This document shows positions 30,318 through 41,478 of a stretch of DNA of 64,000 bases, piece by piece (the stretch's first letter is position 1; every line of letters begins with the position of its first letter). Location of the stretch: the NCBI GenBank assembly GCA_942159475.1, contig OW804094.1:135084755-135148754 (forward strand). The letters are read 5' to 3'. A program made the position numbers and the translations under genes. This DNA comes from Sthenelais limicola (Eukaryota; Annelida; Polychaeta; Phyllodocida; Sigalionidae). The notes beneath the pieces are model-generated. The model was given only the letters and a program-made list of their open reading frames with translations, was not told where the DNA came from and made no database searches.

Positions 30318-30655
30318 ACACAGAATAACACTTTTTGTTCCATTTTTTCCAACCGATCTAAAGGTCATTTGACCAACGTTTTGGTGGGTTTGGTCACTTT
30401 GTTTTGGCTACTTGGCTTCTAAAACGTCCTCATTTGTATTTCGAGAACCCGTCTGAATCCTTTCCTGTGATGACTTCCTTTATTATCGCTCACTGGCGGC
30501 CGTTTTCTATCAGCGGATTCACTTTCAAATTCTTGTATAAACATATAACAGTAGCAGAGTATTGATACATTCAATCGTATAAGTTATAATATGTATAAAC
30601 ATATAACAGCAGCATAATATTGATAAATTCAGTCCAATAAGTCATAATATGAGTA
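30318..30655 (+). mobile_element. F5 repeat, copy 1
   Basis: TTTTTGTTCCATTTTTTCC then GGTCATTTGACCAACGTTTT match 33430-33640 and 58195-58556. Its right part contains a tandem duplication of about 60 bp (ACATATAACAG...AGTATTGATA, repeated from 30598). The left TIR is lost. Confidence 0.65.
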
Positions 30656-31221
30656 CAATCGGTAAGATTCCCTTTGGCGTAGGCGGCTTTAAAAAGACTA
30701 TAACTATTTCCCATGAATATATAGTTTATGGCAGGTTAATTATAGGGCGGGGATTTCTCTCTGATGTTGAGGTGTGGAAGAAGGCATTTCATTAGTCCCT
30801 GTTAATCAGTTCACATCCTCATAAAAAATAGCTGGGCTATGGCCTCGGCTCACCTCCCTCGATCCAATTTGGGGGAGGTTCGTCCTGTCTTAGATTTAAT
30901 CCTCTCCCCTCTAAGCCAGGTCATAATAGCACATATCAAGTAGGCAACATTTAATGACACTTAAATGACCAAAGCATTTGGCCTCCCCCTTCCATCTTCC
31001 CCCTTCCCCCTTCCCTATAAAGTAAAGGAGTGCTAAACTCTATCAATGGTAAACTTCTCAGAATACACACACAGTATTAAATTATCACAATGAGGGCTGC
31101 ATATATAATAATGTGCTGCACCTGAATTGTGTGTATTCTATATTGTATAGAAAATTGATATTTCCTATTAGTGAAAATAAATGGATCTGAGCTTGCCGAT
31201 CGAAATAAAATAAAGATTGGT
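30656..31221. other. No feature recognised; CCCCCTTC run
   Basis: A short pyrimidine tandem (CTTCCCCCTTCCCCC) lies at about 30985-31015. Otherwise unique-looking. Confidence 0.4.
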
Positions 31222-32592
31222 GCATATATATATATATAATGCTTTTATTCATTCATGATATACAATTACAATATCACATAAAAAATGGAAAAGGTTTTTG
31301 TCCTCTGCCCCCTCGCAGTTCTTCCACGACCGCCCTAACTAAATAAAATACACACTTAATCATTCATTCTACATAATACATAACATTACATTACAGTATA
31401 TTTCAATTCACTATGTTTCAATGGACGGTTCAGGATAAGTTGTATTTCTCTGAGTTCTAAATTGTGAGGTTGACACGTTGTTTCATCTTATAATCTAATC
31501 CATTGTTTGGGACTTAGTCCGACAATTTGACCTTATTTGTACATTAATAAACAATGCAATGTGCATGACAGTAGAGATTTGTTCATACTGTCTATTAATA
31601 TTTTATACTTTATACATCAATAGTGAGAACATCAATTTCAATTCGATAATCAAGACTTGTTATGCTTAATACATAACCCCCCCGATCCCTTCCCCTCCCC
31701 ACAAACTCCCCGTAGCACCCTTACCTTGCCCCCTTATAAACAATTTTCATTTTATCGCTATATCGATCTTCACTGTACTAAGGATTTACATTCCTGTTCT
31801 TTTTAACATTCATCATTCACACTTCAATGCTAACATAGTAAGCTATGACATTTCTGTCCATTGTTTGATTGTGGCAAGATACCACTAGACAATTTAGATG
31901 GTTATTCAGGCTGTATCAATTACAATACATTTACAACACAATAACATAGTAATAGTAATCCGTTCAATAATTCCATACAGTTTTAATGAAATTCAGTAGG
32001 ACCTTGCTCAGTTTGAGGATAGCGCTTATCTTTCTCCGATATACACAGATTATTCGTCCATTTTTAGGTATTGGTCCGTTTCCAAGCTATATTCTTGTTT
32101 TAGGTACCGCCTAAACTCTTTTCTATCTTTTATTACCTGTCTCTCATCTGGTAGTTCGTTCCAGAGAGTAGGCATTGTATATAGGAAGGATTTTTTAAAC
32201 ACCTCATTTTTCGGATGGGGAATTTTTAACTTTTTCCCTCCTTTTAATCTCCTTAAGTTAACATTTTTCTTTTCTAGATTGTCTTCATTCCTTGTGCGCT
32301 GGAAGGCCAGGTCCAACATATGTACATTCCTTCTTGTATTCAAAGCAGTGACTTTTAGTTTAGAGTGGGTTTCTTTAGAACTCGTGTATTTGGGCAGATG
32401 CAGTATTATTTTTAGAGCTGAGTTTTGCAGCGTTTGTAATTTTTGCAGGTGCGATTGAGCTGCGGCAGAATAAAAGATATCTCCGTAGTCAATAATTGGT
32501 CGTATCATAACTTTGTAAATAAGTAATAATGTCCTTTTGTCACAAGCCCCATATAGTTTGGGAATATTCCATATAGATAATGCCATTGCCAA
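31222..32592 (-). pseudogene. LINE remnant, C-terminal RT region and 3' UTR
   Basis: Minus frame 32050-32592 (180 codons) matches the post-RT region of Jockey/CR1-like LINEs: IYKVMIRPIIDYGDIFY, LQTLQNSALKIILHLP and LWNELPDERQ, parallel to IYKTTILPLMDYGDILY-like sequence in the LINE at 39347-41050. A long AT-rich 3' UTR leads to AATAAAAGC and a (TA)n tail at 31222-31245. It is 5'-truncated next to the foldback at 32605. No catalytic RT motif is retained. Confidence 0.85.
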
Positions 32593-32604
32593 AGTACCTT
32601 AAAG

Positions 32605-32808
32605 ACCCTGCCCACATACAGCTGATTTGCCTTCCGATTTCCCCCCGATTTGGGTCTCCTGATTAATCCTATGATCTTATTTCAAATCCTGGTTTAAGTT
32701 TTTTAAAATGACGTAAACCAGGATTGGAAATAAAATCCTATGATTCATCGGGAGACCCAAATCGGGGGGGGGCAATCGGGGGGTGGGGGTGTGGGTGTGG
32801 GTAGGGTT
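32605..32808. mobile_element. Foldback element, copy 1
   Basis: Nearly the whole 204 bp is an inverted repeat: ACCCTGCCCACA...GGGTCTCC at the left is mirrored by GGAGACCCAAATCGGGG...GGTAGGGT, around the inner pair AATCCTGGTTTA/TAAACCAGGATT. The right arm ends in a G/T run expanded relative to copy 2 (34235-34436). Confidence 0.9.
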
Positions 32809-33429
32809 TAACTCACAAACGCATACAAACTAGAAAAGAAATGTATCTGTCAGCCTTTAGTAAAATACAATCAGCTGGTACGGAAAGATAAAAAATATTT
32901 TCAACTGAATCTGCTCGCATGTGACGATAACAACAATATATTTCCTTCTCCGTGCAAAAAGAATACAGAGGCAGAATCTCGACAGAGTAACGACTATGTC
33001 AGACTTTGGGCGAAGGGAAATAGATTCCAATAGACTTGTGTTGCTACTGAGAGAGAAAGGAAATGGGCACATACCCCGCTTGATTATAGAACCTTTCAGT
33101 GGGCTGCATGATAGAGAGTCGGAGACATGAAACTAGGCTCTGGTCCTGGTGCTTTGTGGAAAACAATGTGACTAGCCTCATGTTTTGTAATCATCCCCTA
33201 TAGTGCTACTCTAGAGGCTGTAAATAATTCAGGAAAGTGTAGTTATGATCATATCAATAGAACCCGATTATTCTCTTGATCTAAGTTCATAACGTTTCCT
33301 TTGGTGTCTATATCGTCATGTCAAAAGAGTAAAATATTACAAGTTTGAGATTTAAATTGGATAATGTTGATGAACTGTGGAAATGTCTCGTTACATATTT
33401 GTGTATATTTTAGTATGATATTAGGATAT
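32809..33429. other. No feature recognised
   Basis: Two antiparallel frames of about 70 codons (32857-33130) have no support beyond being open. Confidence 0.35.
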
Positions 33430-33640
33430 GTTTTAGAGCTGTACTCTCAGCTAACATCGGTGGAAATTTTGGAAAATCTTTTGTTCCATTCTTTTTCCAA
33501 CTTATCTATCATTTGAGTCATTTTGACCAACATTTTGGAAGATTATGGTTGTTTTGTCGTAATAGCTCAATGTAGCTTTAATTTTTAAACATATACAAGC
33601 AGCAGAATATTGATAATCCAGTCCTATATATGTCATGATA
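33430..33640 (+). mobile_element. F5 repeat, copy 2
   Basis: It begins AGAGCTGTACTCTCAGCTAA, continues TTTTGTTCCATTCTTTTTCC, and ends AGCAGAATATTGATAATCCA. The first two blocks define the family and are close to 58195-58290. Confidence 0.7.
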
Positions 33641-33660
33641 TATGATGTGTTACAGAAAAA

Positions 33661-33930
33661 TCGTCAAAAACGGCCACCCCCGTCCTTTCTCTCTCTCCCC
33701 TCCGATTTCCCCCACCCTCTCCCTCTGCTTCTTTAATTCCCCCTCACCCCCCCCCCTTTGCTTTCCCCCATCCTCTCCCTCCCGTCTTTTTCTCTCCCCC
33801 TCTCCCTCTTTTCTCTATCCTAACTCTCCCTATCTGATTCCCCCACCCTCTCCCTCCGCATCTTTGCTCTCCCCCTCCGCCTCTGATCTCTCCCCTCACC
33901 TCCCCCTCTCTCTTTTTCCTCCTCTAAATA
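33661..33930 (-). repeat. C/T-rich tract with CCCTCTCCCTC repeats
   Basis: Plus strand is strongly pyrimidine-rich, with irregular CCCTCTCCCTC units (about 33715, 33770, 33850). It begins just after TGTTACAGAAAAATCG, a possible F3 end at 33640. The 100-codon Pro/Ser/Leu frame is a composition artefact. Confidence 0.8.
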
Positions 33931-34026
33931 ATGCTCCTTTGTGATGTGATATCATGTTTTAGCAAGTGCAACATCTAGGAAGCTGTTTATATCATATCTG
34001 ATATCCCATGCCGACTGAAATTCTTA

Positions 34027-34234
34027 TCAGAGTTTCCGCAACTTTGAACGCAAATTCCTTTTGATATGAGGCTTTAAAAAATAATTATATAACCATAAGA
34101 AATCTTTAACAGTATTGTGATCATCTTGATGGGATTGTTTGCAGATTCTGCAGAAGCCAGATGCATCAAAGTCGACATCAAACAATTCAAAGTTTTCCAT
34201 ATACTTGCCGGTCAAAATGTGTTTATTCAGTAAG
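34027..34234 (-). pseudogene. LINE C-terminal fragment
   Basis: Minus frame reads LLNKHILTGKYMENFELF, then GFCRICKQSHQDD and DFLWLY. The pattern (LLTG..., then C-x-x-C and a following acidic/aromatic block) is that of the C-terminal end of several non-LTR retrotransposon polymerases. It stops at the foldback element from 34235. Confidence 0.45.
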
Positions 34235-34436
34235 ACCCTGCCCACACACAACCGATTTGCCTCCCGATTGTCTCCCGATTTGGGTCTCCTGATGAATCCT
34301 ATGATCTCATTTCAAATCCTAGTTTATGTTTTTGAAATAACATAAACCAGGATCGGAAATGAAATCCTATAGGATTCGTCGGAAGACCCAAATCGGGGAG
34401 CAATCGGGAGGCAAATCGGCTGTGTGTGGGCAGGGT
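34235..34436. mobile_element. Foldback element, copy 2
   Basis: ACCCTGCCCACACACAACCG at the left against GCTGTGTGTGGGCAGGGT at the right. The arms include CGATTTGGGTCTCC/AGACCCAAATCGGG and the central CATAAACCAGGAT pair. It is cleaner than 32605-32808. No transposase. Confidence 0.92.
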
Positions 34437-35027
34437 ATAAGACATTATCTCAGTACGTCTTTCTCAGTGCAAGCTGATACTTTTAAAGCTGCCCTCCCTG
34501 CTAATTTCTAAACAAATCGCAGATCTCACTTGTTTAGAAGATCAATACCCTGCCCCACCTTGTCCCAAGAATTTGGGTCTCTGTCTTAATGTTGAAGATA
34601 GATATTTGAGTTTAAATGTGACGAATCTGTATTCGGAGGGCTGTGGTGTCCACCAATGGAGATACTGATTCCCAAGAGACCTGGTAGATGGCAGTCTAAA
34701 CGTTCTGCGCATGGGTAAGTGATCTCACGCAGGCGCACTTAGTGTGTCCCAGGCTGAGATCCTGACCTCACCTCTAGATAGTGTCTACCCCTGGTGTCTA
34801 CTGAACGCACCTATATTACTATTGCTAACTCAGCCGCACTTATTCTTGTATGTCTGTGATGGTAAAATCATGGAATACAGACATTTATTGAACTTTTCAT
34901 TAAGTAACAGATCGATAATAGTGAGTTTGGAAACTAATTTGAATGTAATTTCAACAGAACCATTCAATATTATTACTAGGGAATGCAGCTTTAATTATCA
35001 AAACATCATATAAAGTCCTACCTGCAG
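34437..35027. other. No feature recognised
   Basis: AAAGCTGCCCTCCCTGCTAA at 34485 and ATGCAGCTTTAATTATC at 34984 echo the F5 end motif, but no full copy can be drawn. Confidence 0.35.
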
Positions 35028-35095
35028 TGCAAATGAAAATGTCTTCGTACTAAGAAGACGTTTTGTTTCATTTGCATCATCAGAAGTTTTTAGTA
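35028..35095 (-). other. Hairpin with hammerhead-like core
   Basis: TGCAAATGAAA (35028-35038) pairs with TTTCATTTGCA (35066-35076), and GTCTTC with GAAGAC inside. On the minus strand CTGATGATGCAAATGAAAC carries both hammerhead core boxes, CUGAUGA and GAAAC, followed by a 6-bp stem, but a proper NUH cleavage triplet is not evident. Probably part of an old Penelope-like element. Confidence 0.4.
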
Positions 35096-35868
35096 TCTTA
35101 ATTACCGTCTAGGCATTTATCACCATCTTCAGTAGCATATTACAAAATGTTTAAAACCCGTTTAGAAAACCATTCACAAGATCAACCATGGGAGAATTAA
35201 AATTTATTAAAAATTGCTTTCAAATTAATTGAACGAGGTAAGATTTTATTTACAAGACCATTTTATGATCGTTTTGGTCTGGAGAATTGTTCAAGTTATA
35301 TATAATATCCTATAGTTACCATTATAGATATAATTCATATTCATATAGAAAATTCGTTAGAAAAATACATTTATACGATATCTCATAGTTAATATAATTA
35401 AAACATTGCTGTCCTATCAATAAAATAACCATTAAGCGACGATTGACATTTCAATCCACATCAGATACAAACATTGTTCCTATATTCAGGTCTCCACGAA
35501 CATGGAATACAATAAACGCACACATAAATCCGTGTAAACAAATTGGATCATTTATTATACAAAAATCATATAATCATCCTCGTATTCAAACTAAAACTAA
35601 ATTATAATAACACTATTATGTATGATAATAAAGTAAAGCACTATTTCATGATAAATCAACCGGTTGAATGTCGTCCATTCGATTCATTTAAAATCAATCT
35701 TGTTTGGCAACAAATGCAGCTTGCATATTTAAAAGATAGTCTCTTAAAAAATAATCCGATGATGCGGTGAGGCCATTGCTCTCCGGGAGAGTCTGCTAGC
35801 ATTCTGCATTTCATTAATTTCTAATGGGACGATTTAAGAGGGACTCGCCCATGCAGAATCAGATCTAA
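35096..35868. other. No feature recognised
   Basis: AT-rich, with a 75-codon plus frame (35543-35770) rich in Asn/Lys/Ile and without motifs. Confidence 0.35.
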
Positions 35869-36110
35869 TGGGTCAGATCTTCCAGAAAATGTACAATTTC
35901 CTTTCATCAATCCTTTGGATTCAAATAATCCAAATTTAAGACAAAATTAAGGTTCAAAATTCAGTCCAACATAACCAAACAGAGTGTTTGAATTAAGGCA
36001 ATATCAAATATACTCAGATATACCTAGTATTGACCATTTCTCATCTAATTTAACACAATTTATAAGATATATAGATCTGCCAATTGTGCATTTTCTTAAG
36101 ATCTGAACCT
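35869..36110 (-). mobile_element. F1 MITE, full-length copy
   Basis: TGGGTCAGATCTTCCAGAAA to CTTAAGATCTGAACCT. Interior TTTCATCAATCCTTTGG and GAATTAAGGCAATATCAAAT. Confidence 0.8.
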
Positions 36111-36505
36111 AATACAGAAGCTGGGTGGAAGCTAGTGATGAATGCTTTGCCAGCCAGGTAGCGCTTCTTCGCCAAGATGAAACGCTTCGATCCCTTTGGA
36201 CAAAAGCCATGTGCCTCCAAAATGACTTCTTCTAAATTGGGCCATGATGAATAGGGCGACAGAATCCGGTCGTTACACCTGGGAGGGCTGCCTCTAGTTG
36301 AAAGTCTAGAATGATTGGTGGTGTGAAGTTTTTGTCATCAGTCAAAGGGATTTAAGCCTTCCCCCGAATATGGCTACGGATTTACTGGAAATTATTCTCA
36401 GATGAACTGGATGAATCGTGGCCCCGTGCGAAAACATTTTTCGCCGTGAAAATGAACACAAGCTCAGTACTGCCACCCCGCACTCTGATCCAGGGAATCT
36501 ATATA
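36111..36505. other. No feature recognised
   Basis: Locally GC-richer spacer between two F1 copies in opposite orientation. Confidence 0.35.
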
Positions 36506-36731
36506 TGGGTCAGATTGTCAGAAAATGTACAATTGGCAGCTCAAAAAATAAGAAAGTTCTGCTAAATTAGGCTGACAAATGATGAATACTGGTTATATTT
36601 GGTATCGCGTTGATTTAAACTATCAGTTCTGTTATATTAAACTGCATTTTGAAGCTCATTTTTGTCTTAAATGTGTCTTATTTGAGAGGATTGGTGAAGA
36701 CAAATTGTAAATTTTCTGAAAATCTGACCCG
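36506..36731 (+). mobile_element. F1 MITE, full-length copy
   Basis: TA-flanked TGGGTCAGATTGTCAGAAAA to TTTTCTGAAAATCTGACCCG, a clear target duplication. Confidence 0.88.
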
Positions 36732-36954
36732 TATCTGAGAACGCCATTTAAACTACTTTTCTTGCTCAAATCGATTCATCATGAAATGACACGAACAACC
36801 AAATGTGTTAGTTTAAAAGAGAACCGGGCCCTAGATATTGAGATATTAGCAAAATTAAAAGAAAACATGTCGATTTAAATTAATCATAAAAGTATATCTA
36901 ACACCTGCAATGTATTTCTATAAACTAGCTCCGCGCGCTCATTGGTCTTCTATA

Positions 36955-37053
36955 TGGGTGAAGCCGCCAGAAAATGTACAATTGGCTTTCACCAATCCCC
37001 TCAAATAACCCAAATTTCAGACGAAAATAAAGTTCAAAATACAGCTCCATAAC
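36955..37053 (-). mobile_element. F1 MITE, left half, truncated
   Basis: TGGGTGAAGCCGCCAGAAAA then CACCAATCCCCTCAAATAAC. Homology ends near GCTCCATAACATGACC, just before an F3 fragment. Confidence 0.75.
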
Positions 37054-37069
37054 ATGACCTTTAAAACGC

Positions 37070-37235
37070 ACGGATATATTTATTACACTGTCTTGACAAA
37101 TTTGGTAACATGTATTCATGCTACAAACAGCATTAAGCGCCCCAAAACGAAAACATTACCACGAATAAATCTTGCGAATAAACCACTTTGAAAAACATCC
37201 TTTTAGTGACTCATTTTTCGGTAACCCATCGCATA
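37070..37235 (-). mobile_element. F3 MITE, right half
   Basis: ACACTGTCTTGACAAATTTG, then ATCTTGCGAATAAACCACTT, then GTGACTCATTTTTCGGTAAC. It lacks the left half and abuts the truncated F1 copy, as a two-element chimera. Confidence 0.7.
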
Positions 37236-38183
37236 TAGGGATGCATGTACATGTATGGATCGATATTCTGCATTGATACATCAGTAGAGAGAGAAAGTGT
37301 GCACCATAGTGGCTCCAAGGCTCTTTTTGTCCCTTTGTAAGAAGCCAGTCAAAGACCAATAGACAGGTCTATTTACCGGTGAATTGCATTGAGGGCCTAG
37401 TTGTAAGGACGACCAGGTGGAAATCGATGTCTCTTCTAGGGGTCTGTGCTGTCCACATTTTAGCACGCTGGTGGATAGGTATAGTAGAGAAGTGCATGAA
37501 CTGGAATTCAGAATATGTTGCTAATCAAGTTTTTTTTAAGGTTTCCCCCGTCGAAGGCGGTACGAGCGCCAAAGGGGAGGAGGGGGGGGGGGAAGGGGAG
37601 GAGGGTTGGAAAAAAATGCAACAGAATGTAGAAAATGTTCACTATGACCGACGTTAACTGAATTTGAAGTTTTAATGTTTTCCACTCATTGAATCATCCG
37701 TATTATTACTAGGTCACTTAATAATTGCAAAAAAAATATATCTAGAAAGAGTACAAAGGTCCCTACTGTTTCAAATCCCAATCTACAATTTATACTTCTT
37801 ATTTCAATTTACAATCACAAGTCACTTTTATAGCACAATTTAACATCATTAGCCTCCTGTGAACCTATCATAAATGAGACAGTTAGAAAGAAGTATTTGA
37901 GGAGTGTTTTATGGCAGTGTGATAAATATATGTACTTGATAGAAGCTCAGTTATAAGAGCTATGTGTAGGGTGTGTACACACAGTCTGATGACGCGTTAT
38001 GAGGCCTGGAGGCTACTCATATTCTACACTATGTTATGCAAGCTCCCCTCTTATAGTTCCTTACAAGTACTCTAATTAGGACGCTATCTCTAATTAGGCC
38101 ACGTCCTAGTAATACCACCAAGCCTTTTAGCACTATAGGTTGATTTCCACAGCCCTGGTCCAGTAACAATGGGGACAGAACTA
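37236..38183. other. Spacer with a G-run
   Basis: A G/A-rich run lies at 37573-37605. Frames at 37281-37657 on both strands are unsupported. Confidence 0.4.
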
Positions 38184-38360
38184 CAGTGGAACCTCACATA
38201 AAGATCACCTCATTATAGAGACCACCCCTCTGTTAAGACCAGTTTTCCCAGTCCCAAATATACCCTCTTATCAGATTCAAAACCCTCTAAAGAGACCAAT
38301 TTGCTAGGAGACCAAACATCATTTAGCCCCAAGGGTGGTCTTAATAGAGAGGTTCCAGTG
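38184..38360. mobile_element. pogo/Tigger-like MITE
   Basis: Ends CAGTGGAACCTCACATAAAG and AGAGAGGTTCCAGTG are inverted. CAGTGGAACCTC-type ends are common in pogo-like Tc1/mariner MITEs. The inner CCACCC/GGGTGG blocks also pair. A second CAGTGGAACCTC occurs at 38371. Confidence 0.65.
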
Positions 38361-38427
38361 ATCTTTCTCAGTGGAACCTCAGTGGACATTTAGAGCTGCG
38401 TTTTCGCAAATTCCACCAAGGGCGCCA

Positions 38428-38765
38428 CTGGTAACCCAGAGCTCACTAGCCCGAGGAAAGAGATTTAAATAAAGAGGTACTTACGATCTTGTACTTCATT
38501 AGTTAGGACTTATTGTTATTAGTTCCTAGAGTTCCCCATAATTACCCGATAAGGCTAGAGAACGCATACTGTTTCCATATACTACTTACAACATTTCTGG
38601 TAACCCAGAGCTCACTAGCCCGAGGAAAGAGATTTAAATAAAGAGGTACTTACGATCTTGTACTTCATTAGTTAGGACTTATTGTTATTAGTTCCTAGAG
38701 TTCCCCATAATTACCCGATAAGGCTAGAGAACGCATACTGTTTCCATATACTACTTACAACATTT
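38428..38765 (+). repeat. Exact tandem duplication, two 169-bp units
   Basis: 38428-38596 and 38597-38765 appear identical. Each starts CTGGTAACCCAGAGCTCAC and ends ACTTACAACATTTC. It is either very recent or an assembly effect. On the minus strand each unit has GATCGTAAGTACC, a possible splice-donor match, with no other exon evidence. Confidence 0.92.
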
Positions 38766-38856
38766 CCAGCTCATCTGTTTTCCCTTACCACCAGAGGGCT
38801 CCATCTTTCATGTACCATTATAATCACCATTTCTATGTCATCTTACCATTTGTTGT

Positions 38857-41050
38857 TGTTGTTGTAACGTTTTTTATTGATCTCATATCAGGTACATCTC
38901 AATGATTGAACATTGCATTTTCGTTTGTATCCTGGGTGAATCTTAACTTATGATGCTTTTCGTTACATAGCAAGGATTTGTATAAGTTATTACTTATACA
39001 TGATATTGTAGCATTAGATATCAACGCAGTAATAAATATATATTATACAATATGATATATATTATCTGATGTATTAATTATTATACAGTCTTCGTTTGAT
39101 TCTTTATATATTTCTTAAAATTCAATTTGAACAGATACATTTTTCATGGTGTTAGTACATAACCCACCCATTACCCCAATGTAGTCCCCCAATGAGGCAT
39201 TTATTATTATTATTTGATTCCGCTGTTTCATACAAAACCGCGGGTCTCTAAATTTATTATATTATTAAGTACAGTTTCCTTCAATACCGTATAACTTATC
39301 AATTATGAATTTTGTTTTATTTTAAGCTCTTGGTTTCCTACAAAACCTAGAGGGTATTAAGATTACCACTTAGGAGATTTTTATTTAATTTCTCTATTAA
39401 CATATTTTTGTCTTCTATTTTTTGGATATTTGTTGGGAGCTTATTCCATGCTCTTATAGCTCTATTGTGGAAATTTTGGTGCAACTTCTCTGTTCTGTAC
39501 GTAATCTGTTGTATGTCCTTTCTGTTTTTGGAATGTCTAGTTTCTTTATTTTTCTTGGCTAGATTGTTTTTGTCTTGTGCAAGGTCATAGGCATACTGGA
39601 TTAAATGCAGCATCCGTCTATGTGTTAGAGGAAGTAATTTCAGTTCATTTTCACATTCTCTTGTATTTGTTCTATTGGGCAATTTCTTGATTATTCTTAT
39701 AGCTCTATTCTGAATAGTTTGGAGTTTTCCAGTTAGTTTCTTAGTACATGAGTCATATAATATGTCTCCATAGTCCATGAGTGGAAGAATTGTTGTTTTA
39801 TATACTAATGTGGATATTTTAGTTGTTAGTGAATTTCGAATTTTTCTAAGTTGATTGGTTCTTAGATTTGCTGATAGTGCTGCTTGCTGAATTTGTTTTT
39901 TGAATGTCAAAGTGTTATCTATATGGATCCCTAGATATTTATATGTTGTAACTGACTCTAACTCCTCATTTTGTATGGTGTATTTGCTTGGTCTATTATT
40001 AGAGTTTTTGCCTCTTTTGCATTGTATAATCATACTATTTGATTTCTTTGTATTGATTGTTATTTTATTTATCTTGCACCAGTTCTCCAGGTGTTTTAGA
40101 TCTTCCTGGAGAGTTTCTGATTTCCCATTACTTAGGGTTTCTGTGAATATTATGGTATCATCAGCATACATTTGCACTGAGCTATTTTTTATGTTATCTG
40201 GCAGGTCATTTATATATAATAAGAACATTAATGGGCCTATTGTTGTCCCTTGGGGTATGCCACAGGTGATTTTTTTTGCTTCCGATATGGTATTATTGCA
40301 GGTAGTTTTTTGATATCGATTTTCAAGGTAATTGTTAAGTAATTTGTATAAATCTGGGCTATTAAAATTCTTTTGGATTTTTGTTAATATTATTTGGTGA
40401 TTCACTGTATCAAATGCTTTTTTGAAATCAATATATATTGCATGTACATGCTTATTGTTATGTATAGCATTGTATGTATATTGGAGAAAATTTGTGACTG
40501 CTTGTGTAGTTGATTTTCCATATCTTAATCCGTATTGATTTTTATTTAATTTGTGGGTATTTTCAAGGTATGATGATAAATCTTGAGCTAGGACTTTTTC
40601 ATATATTTTCCCTATGATGTTTATGCTGGCTATGGGACGGTAATTTGTAGGGTCTTTTTTTGTTCCTGCATTTTTGTATATTGGAGTTACTATGCTTTCT
40701 TTCCAGCTATTGGGTATTTTCCCAGTTGAATTAGTGAGTTCAAACAGGTACTTTAGTTGGGGTAGGAGGGATTTTAGGGATGTTTTGAGTATAGTGGTTT
40801 TTAGTTTGGGGTATCCTGAGCTTTTTGTATTTTTTATATTATTTATAATTTTCTTTAGTGACTTAGTGGTTATTTGGGCGGGTTGGTATGGGGTATCTGT
40901 TTTTTCCTGGCAGGTAGGTTCTGTCTCATTATCAGCATCTGGGATAGCTTGTGCCAATTTTTCCCCTATTTCTATGAAGAATTTATTAAAATGGTTTGGG
41001 ACATCTAAGATTTCAGTTTCTTGGCCTTCTATATTTAATTTGATCTGGTC
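38857..41050 (-). mobile_element. 5'-truncated LINE (Jockey/CR1-like)
   Basis: The minus strand carries a long RT-coding frame, a 3' UTR of about 450 bp with several AATAAA-like sites, and a terminus ending AATAAAAAACGTTACAAC followed by a (CAA)n tail near 38850-38870. There is no endonuclease domain; the 5' end stops near 41053 at an in-frame TAG, so the copy is 5'-truncated as usual for LINEs. Confidence 0.9.
39347..41050 (-). CDS. LINE reverse transcriptase, partial, about 567 codons open
   Basis: Non-LTR RT that would prime on nicked target DNA. Counting from the TTG at 40957, conserved blocks are YIDFKKAFD with the catalytic Asp at 177, GIPQGTTIGP at 233-242, LLYINDLP, the active-site box YADD at 264-267, and TYKYLGIHID. 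The C-terminal part has LPLMDYGDILYD and AWNKLPTNIQ. The frame stays open upstream to 41050 without a plausible ATG, so this is the 3' part of a longer ORF2. There are no stops or frameshifts in 567 codons, so the copy is fairly young. The endonuclease and any ORF1 are missing. Confidence 0.93.
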   Translation of the reverse strand, partial: DQIKLNIEGQETEILDVPNHFNKFFIEIGEKLAQAIPDADNETEPTCQEKTDTPYQPAQITTKSLKKIINNIKNTKSSGYPKLKTTILKTSLKSLLPQLKYLFELTNSTGKIPNSWKESIVTPIYKNAGTKKDPTNYRPIASINIIGKIYEKVLAQDLSSYLENTHKLNKNQYGLRYGKSTTQAVTNFLQYTYNAIHNNKHVHAIYIDFKKAFDTVNHQIILTKIQKNFNSPDLYKLLNNYLENRYQKTTCNNTISEAKKITCGIPQGTTIGPLMFLLYINDLPDNIKNSSVQMYADDTIIFTETLSNGKSETLQEDLKHLENWCKINKITINTKKSNSMIIQCKRGKNSNNRPSKYTIQNEELESVTTYKYLGIHIDNTLTFKKQIQQAALSANLRTNQLRKIRNSLTTKISTLVYKTTILPLMDYGDILYDSCTKKLTGKLQTIQNRAIRIIKKLPNRTNTRECENELKLLPLTHRRMLHLIQYAYDLAQDKNNLAKKNKETRHSKNRKDIQQITYRTEKLHQNFHNRAIRAWNKLPTNIQKIEDKNMLIEKLNKNLLSGNLNTL

Positions 41051-41248
41051 CTAATTTTTTGTTTGTATATTATGTTTCTGTACACACTTTCTGTCATATC
41101 TATTCATTATAATTATATCCCTTCAGGGATTCTATCGAAAACTAGAGTAATTATATATTAAGATCTTCATCTTGTCTTATTTATTCACCTCCTCGAACGA
41201 TACCAGGTCACTACAGATGTATAATCAATTTGTTAGTATTGAGACGTT

Positions 41249-41349
41249 AAGGGCCTAGTCCACTAAGCCGATTCTCATGCGATTTTGCGCCGCAGAGCAC
41301 TCTTTTGCACTTAAATTCTGTGAGAATCGGCTTAGTGGACTAGGCCCTT
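41249..41349. mobile_element. Foldback MITE, perfect 29-bp TIRs
   Basis: AAGGGCCTAGTCCACTAAGC... (41249-41277) is exactly inverted at 41321-41349. TTA precedes the AGGGCC core and TTA follows GGCCCT, consistent with the 3-bp TWA duplication of PIF/Harbinger elements. The centre of about 43 bp contains GCGCCGCAGAG. Confidence 0.9.
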
Positions 41350-41478
41350 TAGGCTATTGATGAAGAACTTTCATGGTTGCCAAAGTTTCCAAGGCAAACC
41401 AGTTATATATATATATCATGTATGTATTGGTAATTAAGGACATAAGTCTGATCAATATTCTACACACATTATGTCCCT

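Noticed and set aside
33642..33944. Pro/Ser/Leu-rich 100-codon frame
   Set aside because: A translation of a C/T-rich tract.
34235..34436. Pre-miRNA hairpin
   Set aside because: Arms are about 95 bp long and present in two dispersed copies, which fits a foldback element better.
38428..38765. Exon duplication with splice donor on the minus strand
   Set aside because: GTAAGT-like matches alone are not evidence; no coding frame or acceptor is associated.
39900..41054. Plus-strand frames of 126 and 137 codons opposite the LINE RT
   Set aside because: Hydrophobic by-products of A-rich minus-strand codons; the RT motifs are on the other strand.
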